From NCBI RefSeq assembly GCF_014649375.1, contig NZ_BMSX01000013.1:111814-175813 (forward strand): a stretch of DNA of 64,000 bases, given 5' to 3'. Position numbers and translations under genes: made by a program. Below, in pieces: positions 50,163 to 58,533 of the stretch; the stretch's first letter is position 1, and every line of letters starts with the position of its first letter. The DNA comes from Streptomyces aurantiogriseus (GTDB lineage Bacteria > Actinomycetota > Actinomycetes > Streptomycetales > Streptomycetaceae). The notes under the pieces are model-generated. The model made no database searches, was not told the origin of the DNA, and worked only from the letters and a program-made list of their open reading frames with translations.

Positions 50163-51941
50163 ATGACGCACACGCCGACCCACCAGCCCCGACGCGGAGC
50201 GCGCGGCGCCGTCGTACCGGTGCTCGCCTTCGCGGGCATCGTGGTCGCGGTGATGCAGACCCTGCTCGTCCCGGTCATCAAGGACCTGCCGCAACTGCTG
50301 GACACCGCCCCCAGCAACGCCACCTGGGTCCTGACCTCGACCCTCCTGTCCGGTGCCGTCGCCACGCCGATCATGGGCCGCCTCGGCGACCTGTACGGCA
50401 AGCGGCGCATGCTCGTCGCCAGCCTCGCCGTGATGGTCGTCGGCGCGCTGCTCAGCGCGGTCACCAGCGATCTGCTCACGATGATCGCCGGCCGCACCCT
50501 CCAGGGCTTCGCGATGGGCGCGATCCCGCTCGGCATCGGCCTGATGCGCGACATGCTGCCCCGCGAGCGGCTCGGCTCGGCGATGGCCCTGATGAGCTCC
50601 TCGATCGGCGTCGGCGGCGGCCTCGCCCTGCCCGCCGCGGCCCTGGTCGCCCAGCACACCGACTGGCACGCCCTCTTCTACGGCGCCGCCGGCCTCGGCG
50701 CCCTCGCCATCGCCCTCACCCTGCTCGTCGTCCCCGAGTCCCCGACCCGTGCCGCGGGCTCCTTCGACCTGCCCGGCGCGCTCGGCCTGTCCGCCGGTCT
50801 CGTCCTCTTCCTGCTGCCGATCACCAAGGGCAGCGACTGGGGCTGGACCTCCGGCACCACGCTCGGCCTGTTCGGCGCCTCCGTCGTCGTCCTCGTCCTG
50901 TGGGGCGTGATGGAGCTGCGGGTGAAGGCCCCCCTGGTGGACCTGCGCACCACGGCCCGCCCCGCCGTGCTCTTCACCAACCTCGCCTCGATCATGGTCG
51001 GCGTCAGCTTCTACGTCGTCTCCCTGGTCCTGCCGCAGCTGCTCCAGCTGCCGAAGAGCACCGGCTACGGCCTCGGCCAGTCGATGGTCGTCGCGGGCCT
51101 GCTCGTGGCGCCGCTCGGCCTGACGATGATGTTCACCGCACCCGTCTACGCCCGCCTCTCCGCCAAGCACGGCCCCAAGAGCACGCTGATCCTGGGCCTG
51201 CTGATCATCGCGATCGGCTACGGCGCCGGCCTCGGCCTGATGAACGCCGCCTGGCAGAGCCTCGTCATCGCGGTCGTCCTCGGCGCCGGCATCGGCCTCG
51301 CCTACTCCTCCCTGCCCGCACTGATCGTCGGCGCGGTCCCCGCCTCGGAGACCGGCGCGGCCAACGGCCTCAACACCCTGATGCGTTCCATCGGTACGTC
51401 CGTCTCCAGCGCCGTCATCGGCATGGTGCTGGCCAACACCGCGGACACCGTGGGCGGTGTCGAGATCCCGACCATGCACGGCTTCCGGGTCTCCTTCCTG
51501 ATCGCGACGGGCGCGGTGGCGATCGGCCTGCTGATGGCCCTGTTCCTGCCGAAGCCGCGCCCGGCCGCCGCGCCGCAGCTGCGTGCGAGCAGTGAGGAGG
51601 ACGCCAACCCGGAGCGCGCGGAGGAGGCGCGACGGGGGTCCCCGCGCTCGAGCGAAGCCGAGAGTGGGGGAGGCTTCCGCGGCCGGGTCCTGGATGCCGG
51701 CGGCGCCCCGGTCGCCCGTGCCCGGGTCACCCTCATCGACCGCCGCGGCCGCCAGGCCGGCGCCACCCTGTCCGCGGAGGACGGCAGCTACACCCTCGCC
51801 GTCCCCGCCCGGGGTGCCTACGTCCTCGCCGCCAGGGCCACCGGCCACGGACCTCTCGCCTCCGCCGCGACCCACGGGGGCGACGACCGTGCGGTGGACG
51901 TGGACCTGGCGCTGCCGGGCGAGACGGTCCCGACATCCTGA
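50163..51941 (+). CDS. MFS transporter fused to a carboxypeptidase-regulatory-like domain
   Basis: 592 residues from ATG 50163 (GGAGG upstream). The first ~470 residues are a DHA2-type MFS protein: motif A MGRLGDLYGKRRMLVASLAV, IGLMRDMLPRERLGSAMALM, SSIGVGGGLALPAAALVAQH. A linker at residues 490-504 is encoded by the palindromic repeat. A ~90-residue beta-sandwich follows: GFRGRVLDAGGAPVARARVT, GATLSAEDGSYTLAVPARGA, a carboxypeptidase-regulatory fold. Such tails on actinobacterial exporters are known but their role is not. Confidence 0.88.
   Translation: MTHTPTHQPRRGARGAVVPVLAFAGIVVAVMQTLLVPVIKDLPQLLDTAPSNATWVLTSTLLSGAVATPIMGRLGDLYGKRRMLVASLAVMVVGALLSAVTSDLLTMIAGRTLQGFAMGAIPLGIGLMRDMLPRERLGSAMALMSSSIGVGGGLALPAAALVAQHTDWHALFYGAAGLGALAIALTLLVVPESPTRAAGSFDLPGALGLSAGLVLFLLPITKGSDWGWTSGTTLGLFGASVVVLVLWGVMELRVKAPLVDLRTTARPAVLFTNLASIMVGVSFYVVSLVLPQLLQLPKSTGYGLGQSMVVAGLLVAPLGLTMMFTAPVYARLSAKHGPKSTLILGLLIIAIGYGAGLGLMNAAWQSLVIAVVLGAGIGLAYSSLPALIVGAVPASETGAANGLNTLMRSIGTSVSSAVIGMVLANTADTVGGVEIPTMHGFRVSFLIATGAVAIGLLMALFLPKPRPAAAPQLRASSEEDANPERAEEARRGSPRSSEAESGGGFRGRVLDAGGAPVARARVTLIDRRGRQAGATLSAEDGSYTLAVPARGAYVLAARATGHGPLASAATHGGDDRAVDVDLALPGETVPTS
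51632..51673. repeat. Palindromic repeat element copy C, between two protein domains
   Basis: ACGGGGGTCCCCGCGCTCGA followed by GCGAAGCCGAGAGTGGGGGA lies in-frame exactly between the MFS part and the beta-sandwich of the 50163-51941 protein, encoding RRGSPRSSEAESGGG. Confidence 0.85.
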
Positions 51942-52149
51942 GCGATCCGAGGGGACCTCTTCCCTCGCCGTGAACGCCGGGTGGAACACCGGCCCCTCGA
52001 GAACGTCGCCACCGACGAGTGTCCGGCCGTGCCCACCTCCGGCACGGCCACCGGCGCTAGATCACCCAGTGGACCTGCACCGAGAACTTCGGCCAACGGT
52101 GGTCCTGGTGACACCTGGCCGTTGAAGAGATGAAGGAATCTCGCCTGTC

Positions 52150-52671
52150 ATGAACCTGCGCAGAAAGGCGGCCGTCGTTCTGGCGGCCGCCGCCCTCATC
52201 GGCGCGCCCGTGCTGACGGGCTCGTCCCTGACCGGCTCGGCGCCGACAGCCACGGCCGCCGAGGCAGTCGTCAACGCCCGCCTCTACAACCAGGGCACCG
52301 GCTTCTGTCTGGCCAACCCTGGCTCCAGCGCGACCAACGGCACCGTGATGATCCAGTGGTCGTGCAGCTACAGCGACAGCAACTACTGGTCGCTGCAGCC
52401 GGTGACCGGCGGCTACCACGTCGTCAACAAGGCGAGCGGCAAGTGCCTGGCCATCCCCAGCGGGAGTACGACGCCCGGCGTCAAGGCCATCCAGTGGACG
52501 TGCGGCACCGAGGCCGGCGACGAACAGGTCTGGGTCCACGACGACACCGAGCGGCTGAAGAACGCGAAGACCGGCCTGTGCCTCGCCATTCCCCACACCA
52601 GCACGACCGCCGGCACCGAGGCCATCCAGTGGGGCTGCAACGACAACAAGGACCAGCAATGGCTGTGGTGA
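52150..52671 (+). CDS. Secreted ricin B-lectin (RICIN) domain protein
   Basis: 173 residues. Signal peptide (MNLRRKAAVVLAAAALIGAP to TATAAEA), then one beta-trefoil lectin domain with three subdomains: LYNQGTGFCLANPGSSATNG, VVNKASGKCLAIPSGSTTPG and LKNAKTGLCLAIPHTSTTAG, each followed by IQW..C and the last by the QQWLW ending. It likely binds galactose- or xylan-like glycans and is coupled by overlap to a sialidase-like gene. Confidence 0.92.
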   Translation: MNLRRKAAVVLAAAALIGAPVLTGSSLTGSAPTATAAEAVVNARLYNQGTGFCLANPGSSATNGTVMIQWSCSYSDSNYWSLQPVTGGYHVVNKASGKCLAIPSGSTTPGVKAIQWTCGTEAGDEQVWVHDDTERLKNAKTGLCLAIPHTSTTAGTEAIQWGCNDNKDQQWLW

Positions 52672-53807
52672 CCCGCAAGCGGGCCCTGCCCGTACTCCTG
52701 ACCGCACTCGTCCTCGCCGTCCTGACCGGCCTTCTCCTGCCGGGCCCCGCCTCCGCCGAAGGCACGTCGGGCGAGTCGAGCGCCTACATCAACACGGCCA
52801 CCGAGGGCGATGGCCCTCGCACCCCCGACATCATCGCCACCAGCGCGAACAACGCGGTCGTGGCCTGGCGGGAGGGCATCGTCCCGGGCCAGGTCGACCA
52901 CGGCTACATCCGGTACGCGTACACCACCAACGGCGGCGCCAACTGGAGCCACCCCCAGGTCCTCGCCCAGGACACCAGCGAGTACGCCTGGCACTTCGTC
53001 GTCCTCTACCGGACGGGCAACGAACTCTTCGCCTACCTCGGCCGGACCAAGTCGTCGAGCACCAACAACTCCGGCCTTCCCATCGACGCCATCGTGGTCA
53101 AGCGCAGCACCGACGAGGGCCACACCTGGCAGGACCACCCCGTCACCATGCCGCTCGACCTCCCGGAGACGACCGCCGACGAGGGGCTCGCGAACCTCAT
53201 CTTCGCCGGACGCCCGCTCCGACTGGCCAACGGCAAGCACGTCATCCCGTTCTGGGCCTCGGGCCGCGAGAACGGCGTGCTGATCTCCTCGGACCTGAAG
53301 ACCTGGACGGCCGGCGGCATCGTGCCGGACCCGAACGACCTCGACGCCGCCGAACCCCAGATCGCCGTCTCGCAGGACGACCCGAACAAGCTGGTCATGG
53401 TCGCCCGCAGCCGCGACACCCAGACCCGCGCGGCGACGGCCACGAGTTCCGACGGCGGTCTGACCTGGACGCCCTTCACGCTCGACACCAACCTGCCGAG
53501 CTACAACTCCAAGGTCCAGTTCATCAAGGACAGCAACGGCCAGTACCTGTCCCTCTACAACACCGCCACGAACCGCGCCGTCCTCAACTACAAGACCAAG
53601 CGCCCCGGCGCGGCCTGGAGCGCCGGCAAGTTCTTCGCCAACGGCGCGGCGGGCGACCAGGACCCCGATCAGCAGGGCACCACAGGCGCCGGCTGGGACA
53701 CGTACCCGATGGCCGACGAGTACGCCCCGGGCAAGTTCTATGTCGTCTGGGAGTTCGACACCTCCCGGATCAAGGTGAACAAGCTCGACATCTCCGACGC
53801 GCCCTGA
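52668..53807 (+). CDS. Secreted sialidase-fold (BNR repeat) protein
   Basis: 379 residues from GTG 52668, overlapping the lectin stop (GTGA). ATG 52659 is also possible. Signal peptide ends ASAEG. A six-bladed propeller is indicated by Asp-box-like motifs YTTNGGANWSHP, RSTDEGHTWQDH and SSDGGLTWTPF. The catalytic arginine triad of true sialidases is not clearly identifiable, so it may be a non-sialidase glycosidase or a binding propeller. The coupled lectin suggests attack on a surface glycan. Confidence 0.85.
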   Translation: MTRKRALPVLLTALVLAVLTGLLLPGPASAEGTSGESSAYINTATEGDGPRTPDIIATSANNAVVAWREGIVPGQVDHGYIRYAYTTNGGANWSHPQVLAQDTSEYAWHFVVLYRTGNELFAYLGRTKSSSTNNSGLPIDAIVVKRSTDEGHTWQDHPVTMPLDLPETTADEGLANLIFAGRPLRLANGKHVIPFWASGRENGVLISSDLKTWTAGGIVPDPNDLDAAEPQIAVSQDDPNKLVMVARSRDTQTRAATATSSDGGLTWTPFTLDTNLPSYNSKVQFIKDSNGQYLSLYNTATNRAVLNYKTKRPGAAWSAGKFFANGAAGDQDPDQQGTTGAGWDTYPMADEYAPGKFYVVWEFDTSRIKVNKLDISDAP

Positions 53808-53816
53808 ACCCTCACC

Positions 53817-53854
53817 GCCGTACCCCCTGTCGCCCGCCGGCCAGGGGGTACGGC
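53817..53854 (+). terminator. Hairpin terminator of the lectin/sialidase-like operon
   Basis: GCCGTACCCCCTG and CAGGGGGTACGGC are a perfect 13-base stem with a 12-base loop, 10 bases after the stop. Confidence 0.85.
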
Positions 53855-53899
53855 AGCATGGGGCGCCGAGACGCACGTACGACCGGAAGGCCCCTGCCC

Positions 53900-54550
53900 A
53901 TGACCGCGGCACCCAAGCCCGAGATCCTCGCCGCGTTCGAAGCGGCGAAGGGGTTCATGCCCTTGGACGAGGGGCTGGCGCTGTACGCGGCGGCCGTGGA
54001 GGCGGGACGGCTGGGGCTGCCGTTGCTGGAGGTCGGCACCTACTGCGGGCGCTCCACGATCCTGCTCGCCGACGCGGCCCGCCAGGCCGGGGTCACCGCC
54101 CTCACCGTCGACCACCACCGCGGCAGCGAGGAGCAGCAGCCCGGCTGGGAGTACCACGACCCGGAGACGGTCGACCCCGAGATCGGGCTGATGGACACCC
54201 TGCCCACCTTCCGCCGCACCCTCCACCGGGCGGGCCTGGAGGAGCACGTCGTCGCCCTGGTCGGCCGCTCGCCCCAGGTGGCGAAGGTCTGGGGCTCCCC
54301 GCTGGGCCTGGTCTTCGTCGACGGCGGCCACACCGACGAGCACGCGGGCGCCGACTACGAGGGCTGGGCCCCGCACGTCGCCGAGGGCGGGCTCCTCGCC
54401 ATCCACGACGTCTTCCCGGACCCCGTCGACGAGTTCACCGGTCAGGCCCCCTACCGCCTCTACCTGCGCGCCCTGGCCTCCGGCGCCTTCACGGAGGTCT
54501 CGGACACCGGCTCGCTGCGGGTGCTGCGGCGCACGGGCACCGGCATCTAG
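53900..54550 (+). CDS. Class I SAM-dependent methyltransferase (Methyltransf_24 type)
   Basis: 216 residues from ATG 53900 (GGAAGG about 10 bases upstream). LPLLEVGTYCGRSTILLADA is motif I, ALTVDHHRGSEEQQPGWEYH and LGLVFVDGGHTDEHAGADYE are typical of this family, and GGLLAIHDVFPDPVDEF holds the conserved IHDV. The family includes cephalosporin and macrocin-type O-methyltransferases as well as many unknowns. It converges on the next gene, sharing the palindromic CTAG of the two stops. Confidence 0.85.
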   Translation: MTAAPKPEILAAFEAAKGFMPLDEGLALYAAAVEAGRLGLPLLEVGTYCGRSTILLADAARQAGVTALTVDHHRGSEEQQPGWEYHDPETVDPEIGLMDTLPTFRRTLHRAGLEEHVVALVGRSPQVAKVWGSPLGLVFVDGGHTDEHAGADYEGWAPHVAEGGLLAIHDVFPDPVDEFTGQAPYRLYLRALASGAFTEVSDTGSLRVLRRTGTGI

Positions 54551-56016
54551 GACGACGCTGGGCCCCTGCGGCGACGGCGGTACAGGAGGACACCGGCCAC
54601 CGCCGCCACCGCGACCAGCACCGCCGGGACCAGCACGGCCGGCCGCAGGGCCGAGCGGTACGGCGGGGCCGGCGAGGCCTCCAGCGGGATGACGGCGATG
54701 TCGTTGCCGGGGGTGCGGTCGTACGGGCCGTACGTGCGGATGGTGCCCCGCGCGCCGGGGACCTGCCGGTCGACGCGGAAGCGGAAGTCGACGGTGGTCG
54801 TCCCGTCGTCACCCGGCCAGAACCTGCCGCTGTCGAGGTCGCAGACGAACGCCCCGCCGGTCTTCTTCGGCCGGTCGCACGCCCACTTCCCGTCCGTGTC
54901 CTCGAAGGTGAACGGGATGGACGTGACCGTGGTGCCCTCCGGCGGGACCACCTCGAAACGGCCCACGTCGTCGCTCAGTCGGCCGGGGCCGAGATCGCGT
55001 ACCCCGAGCCTCACGCTCACCGTGTCGCCGACCCGGCCCCGGACGGTCCCGGCCACCGGCGTGTAGTCGGCCTGCACGGTGGTCTCCACGGCGACGTTGG
55101 TGCTGCCGCTCGTCAGACCGCGCCCGGCCGTCCTGGTGAGCGTGAGCGGGGCACCCGTGCCGCGCACGGGGTGCTCGGCAGGCCGCTGCGGGTCGGACGA
55201 CCAGCTGTAGCTCAGCAGGCCGGTCAGCTCGTCGGGGGCGGCCGTGTAGGTGAGCGGGGAGCTGACGCGGTAGGCGGTGCCCGCCGCCGCCTTGGCGGGG
55301 AACCCGCACCACGCCGAGGTGGACGTCGAGTTGAAGTAGCAGTTGCCGGGCCGTGACGTCACCAGCAGACCGCCCTGTGCGGTGATCCGCAGGGCGACAC
55401 CCTGCTCGGCGGTGAACCGGCTGTGGTTGGCGAACCTCGGGGTCAGCCGCGCGGGTTTCCCCGGCTCCACCCCGGTCACCCTCTCCTCCTCTTCGGGCGA
55501 GTGCAGCGTGGGACCACCGACGGTCATACGGGTGATGCCGGTGACGGGGGCCGCGTTGTCCGCGCTCGCGGTGTAGGTCACCGTCCCGCTGTCGCCCGGC
55601 CGCACACCGTCCACTCCGTGGAGGGTGAAGGGCGGCGTGCTCTCGCCGTCGTTCTGCAGGGTGCCGTACTCGCACGTCCACACCCAGCCGCTCCCGGTGC
55701 AGTTGCCGCCGTTGCCCTTCCCCACCCGGGCGACGCCCTCCAGCCCCGAGGCGTCCACGACGACCTTGATGTTGCGGGCCGGTTCGGTGTTGCCGGGTAC
55801 GACGGCGACGGGCACCTGGAAGTCCCCGTTCGCGGCCTTGGCGCCCTCGTCGGCGTTGTACATGACGAAGGTGGCCGGGGCCTCGAGGCGCAACGCGACC
55901 CCGTCGGAGCCGTCCGCGGCGGCGGGTGCCGCGGCCGTGGCGAGGACGGCGGCGAAACTCACCGTCACGGCGGCCGTGCGTCGGGTGATCCGTATCGGTA
56001 AGGGCATGCGGGGCAC
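54547..56016 (-). CDS. Secreted surface protein with Ig-like domains and C-terminal anchor
   Basis: 489 residues. Signal peptide (RTAAVTVSFAAVLATAAAPA to AAA), then repeated beta-sandwich segments (VALRLEAPATFVMYNADEGA; FANHSRFTAEQGVALRITAQ; VRLGVRDLGPGRLSDDVGRF), each with a DUF11/CARDB-like flavour and paired cysteines. A C-terminal helix (AVLVPAVLVAVAAVAGVLLY) and RRRRR anchor it. No catalytic motif seen. It lies downstream of a two-component system, but that system is more likely self-regulated. Confidence 0.78.
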   Translation of the reverse strand: MPRMPLPIRITRRTAAVTVSFAAVLATAAAPAAADGSDGVALRLEAPATFVMYNADEGAKAANGDFQVPVAVVPGNTEPARNIKVVVDASGLEGVARVGKGNGGNCTGSGWVWTCEYGTLQNDGESTPPFTLHGVDGVRPGDSGTVTYTASADNAAPVTGITRMTVGGPTLHSPEEEERVTGVEPGKPARLTPRFANHSRFTAEQGVALRITAQGGLLVTSRPGNCYFNSTSTSAWCGFPAKAAAGTAYRVSSPLTYTAAPDELTGLLSYSWSSDPQRPAEHPVRGTGAPLTLTRTAGRGLTSGSTNVAVETTVQADYTPVAGTVRGRVGDTVSVRLGVRDLGPGRLSDDVGRFEVVPPEGTTVTSIPFTFEDTDGKWACDRPKKTGGAFVCDLDSGRFWPGDDGTTTVDFRFRVDRQVPGARGTIRTYGPYDRTPGNDIAVIPLEASPAPPYRSALRPAVLVPAVLVAVAAVAGVLLYRRRRRGPASS

Positions 56017-56040
56017 TATGCCAGCGAGGCTCGACGGCCG

Positions 56041-56682
56041 TTACAGCCAGCCCTGTTGCCGCGCCTCCCGCATCGCCTCCATGCGGTTGCGGGTGCCCGT
56101 CTTGCCGATGGCGGAGGAGAGGTAGTTGCGGACCGTCGACTCGGAGAGGTGGAGTCCGGCGGCGATGTCGGCGACGGTCGCGCCGCCGGCGGAGGCCTTG
56201 AGGACGTCGCACTCGCGGGCGGTCAGCGGGTTCGGGCCGGCGCTGAGCGCGGCCGCGGCCAGGGCCGGGTCGACGACCGTCTCGCCGCTGAGCACCCGGC
56301 GGATCGCGGCCGCCAGGTCCTCCACGGGACCGTCCTTGACGAGGAAACCGGCGGCCCCGGCCTCCATGGCCCGACGCAGGTAGCCCGGCCGGCCGAAGGT
56401 GGTCAGGATGAGCACCCGGCAGTCGGGCACCTGGGTGCGCAGCTCGGCGGCGGCGTCCAGACCGCTCATGCCGGGCAGTTCGATGTCGAGGAGCGCCACG
56501 TCGGGGCGGTGGGTGAGGGCCGCGTCCACGATCGCGTCCCCGGCGCCCACCTGCGCCACGACCTCGATGTCCGCCTCCATCCCCAGCAGTAAAGCCAGCG
56601 CCCCGCGCAGCATGCCCTGGTCCTCCGCGAGCAGCACCCTGATGGACTTGGCGCGACGGTGGTCGCGGGGCATTTCGTTCAC
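56041..56682 (-). CDS. NarL/LuxR-family response regulator (DesR-like)
   Basis: 213 residues. Receiver: IRVLLAEDQGMLRGALALLL with the acidic pair, PDVALLDIELPGMSGLDAAA with the phosphorylatable aspartate, and GAAGFLVKDGPVEDLAAAIR with the conserved lysine. C-terminal LuxR HTH: NPLTARECDVLKASAGGATV and LHLSESTVRNYLSSAIGKTG. ATG 56682 overlaps the kinase stop. DesR-type regulators control neighbouring ABC exporters or membrane genes. Confidence 0.93.
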   Translation of the reverse strand: MNEMPRDHRRAKSIRVLLAEDQGMLRGALALLLGMEADIEVVAQVGAGDAIVDAALTHRPDVALLDIELPGMSGLDAAAELRTQVPDCRVLILTTFGRPGYLRRAMEAGAAGFLVKDGPVEDLAAAIRRVLSGETVVDPALAAAALSAGPNPLTARECDVLKASAGGATVADIAAGLHLSESTVRNYLSSAIGKTGTRNRMEAMREARQQGWL

Positions 56683-58211
56683 GGGCCAAGGGTAGGTCCG
56701 GCGGCGACGGAGGGCGCCTGCACGGACACCGCTTCCACCAGGCCGTACGACGACTGCGCCACGTCCGCCGGAAGCTCCGCCGTGACCGTGAAGCCCCCAC
56801 GCGGCCCCGGCCCCGCCGTCAGCCGACCGCCGGCCGCCGCAAGCCGCTCCCGCAAACCGGTGAGACCGGTGCCGCCGACAGGGGTGATGGGGTCGGCCGG
56901 GCCGGTGGGGCGGTCGGCCGGGCGGGTGGGGCAGTCAGTGCCGGTCACGGCGCCCGCGCTCCAGGGAACGCTGGTGCTGGTGCTGGTGCTGCCGGTCTCG
57001 GTTTCGGTGCCCCTGCTGCATGGGGCGCCCGCGCCGCAGGTGTCGCCCACGCCGCGTCGGGCGTCCACGCTCCGGGGAGCGCCGGTGTGGTCGGCCGCCG
57101 CGCCGGTGCCGTTGTCCGTGACCGTCAGTCGTACGCGCTCCGCCGCCCCCGACACGGTGATCTCGCAGCGGGTGGCGTCGCTGTGGCGGACCACGTTGGT
57201 GACCGCCTCGCGCACCACCCAGCCCAGCAGGGCCGCGGTCTGCGGGGCGAGTGGTGGGCCCGACTGGTCGAAGGCCGGCTCGACGCCCACCGCCGTCAGC
57301 GCCGAGCGGGCCCGGTCCAGCTCGGTGGTGAGGCTGCCCTCGCGATAGCCGGTGACCGCCTCGCGGATCTCGGTCAGCGCCTGGCGGCCCACCGCCTCGA
57401 TGTCCGTGATCTGGGCGAGGGCCGCGTCGACGTCGCGCGGGGCCAGCCGCCGGGCCGCCTCCGACTTCACCACGATCACCGACAGCGTGTGCCCGAGCAG
57501 GTCGTGCAGATCGCGGGAGAAGCGCAGCCGCTCCCGCTCCACCGCCTGCCGGGCCAGCTCCTCGCGGGCGGCCCGCAGATCCCGTACGGCCTCGGAGAGG
57601 GACAGGATCGCGGCCGTCACCATCGTCGAGATCCAGGTCGCGTAGGCGGTGTCGAGGCCGCTCCAGCCGTCGTGGACGAAGGAGACCACGCCCGCCAGGA
57701 GGGCCACGCCGGTGCCGACGACACGCAGCTGCCGGCCGCGCAGGGCGGCGCCCGTCGCGAGGCCCAGCAGAGGGAAGAACAGCACCCAGTTGCCGCCGTA
57801 GGCCCCGGCGAGTCCGCAGGTCACCCCGGCCATCAGAGCCAGGGCCACCCGGGTGGGCGCGGCCTCGCGGTGCCGCTTGGAGAAGGAGTGGAAGGCCACG
57901 TAGATGTACAGGGTGTTGAAGGTCAGCAGGCCCAGGGCGCCGATCCACCAGTGCGGCGTCTCGCCCTGGAAGAGGTTCGAGAACGCGCCCATCCCCAGCA
58001 GCAGCCACGGCAGCAGGGAGAAGCCGCTGGGCGGCGGGCCCGGGTCCTCGGGGAGCTGCCCCGCCCCGTGCCCGGCCCGGTAGTCGGCCTTGAAGCGCTC
58101 CTTGTTCGCCTGGTAGGCGCGCTGGTACTCCCGCGCCTCCCGCACCCCCGCGCGCCATTCCGCCCAGTGGCACGCCGGCGCACACCGCAAGCCCCCGCCT
58201 GACCGCGTCAT
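56679..58211 (-). CDS. Sensor histidine kinase (DesK-like) with an insertion in the ATP lid
   Basis: 510 residues. Several N-terminal helices, then the HisKA_3 dimerisation box RLRFSRDLHDLLGHTLSVIV with the phosphorylated histidine, and the ATPase N-box VVREAVTNVVRHSDATRCEI. VTDNGTG is at 364-370 and GGTGLTGLRERL starts at 446. Between these two halves of the nucleotide site, where relatives have ~5-15 residues, lie ~75 low-complexity residues (371-445) rich in Thr, Gly, Ser and Pro. The catalytic motifs are otherwise intact. Confidence 0.9.
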   Translation of the reverse strand: MTRSGGGLRCAPACHWAEWRAGVREAREYQRAYQANKERFKADYRAGHGAGQLPEDPGPPPSGFSLLPWLLLGMGAFSNLFQGETPHWWIGALGLLTFNTLYIYVAFHSFSKRHREAAPTRVALALMAGVTCGLAGAYGGNWVLFFPLLGLATGAALRGRQLRVVGTGVALLAGVVSFVHDGWSGLDTAYATWISTMVTAAILSLSEAVRDLRAAREELARQAVERERLRFSRDLHDLLGHTLSVIVVKSEAARRLAPRDVDAALAQITDIEAVGRQALTEIREAVTGYREGSLTTELDRARSALTAVGVEPAFDQSGPPLAPQTAALLGWVVREAVTNVVRHSDATRCEITVSGAAERVRLTVTDNGTGAAADHTGAPRSVDARRGVGDTCGAGAPCSRGTETETGSTSTSTSVPWSAGAVTGTDCPTRPADRPTGPADPITPVGGTGLTGLRERLAAAGGRLTAGPGPRGGFTVTAELPADVAQSSYGLVEAVSVQAPSVAAGPTLGP

Positions 58212-58355
58212 GTCCCTGCCCCCGTTCCCGTACGGCTTTCCTTCTCCGATGCCCGTCGGCTTCGACGCTACGGCCGCGGGACGCGGTCCGGCAGGGGCGC
58301 CCGTACGGATCCGGGCGGGACAAATGTCATGGCCGACCGCGCCGGGAGCTGGTAT

Positions 58356-58370
58356 CTGACATGCCGTCAG
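58356..58370 (+). promoter_or_regulatory. CTGAC-N5-GTCAG palindrome upstream of the MaoC operon
   Basis: CTGACATGCCGTCAG has perfect arms. It lies in the 322-base divergent gap between the kinase and MaoC genes, 48 bases upstream of a KstR-type site. The rest of the gap shows no gene. Confidence 0.65.
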
Positions 58371-58418
58371 GAGTCTTCACAAGTATGGGGGCCTGGGCTA
58401 TACAGGGGGTCGCCGCAC

Positions 58419-58432
58419 TGGAACGCGTTCTA
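58419..58432 (+). promoter_or_regulatory. KstR-type operator (exact consensus) of the MaoC operon
   Basis: TGGAACGCGTTCTA matches TnnAACnnGTTnnA at every fixed position and is nearly palindromic (AGAACGCGTTCT core). It lies 101 bases upstream of ATG 58534. Confidence 0.78.
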
Positions 58433-58533
58433 GAACAGGCGGGTTCCGCGGCCCCGTGACGACCTCGGTACGGCCGACGGTGCGGACGACCGTGCCGGGG
58501 TCTTACGCCCGTACCGCCACCGTCAGGAGCCCC

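Noticed and set aside
50031..51989. Long minus-strand frame opposite the second MFS gene
   Set aside because: Antisense shadow with Glu/Gln/Gly-rich translation.
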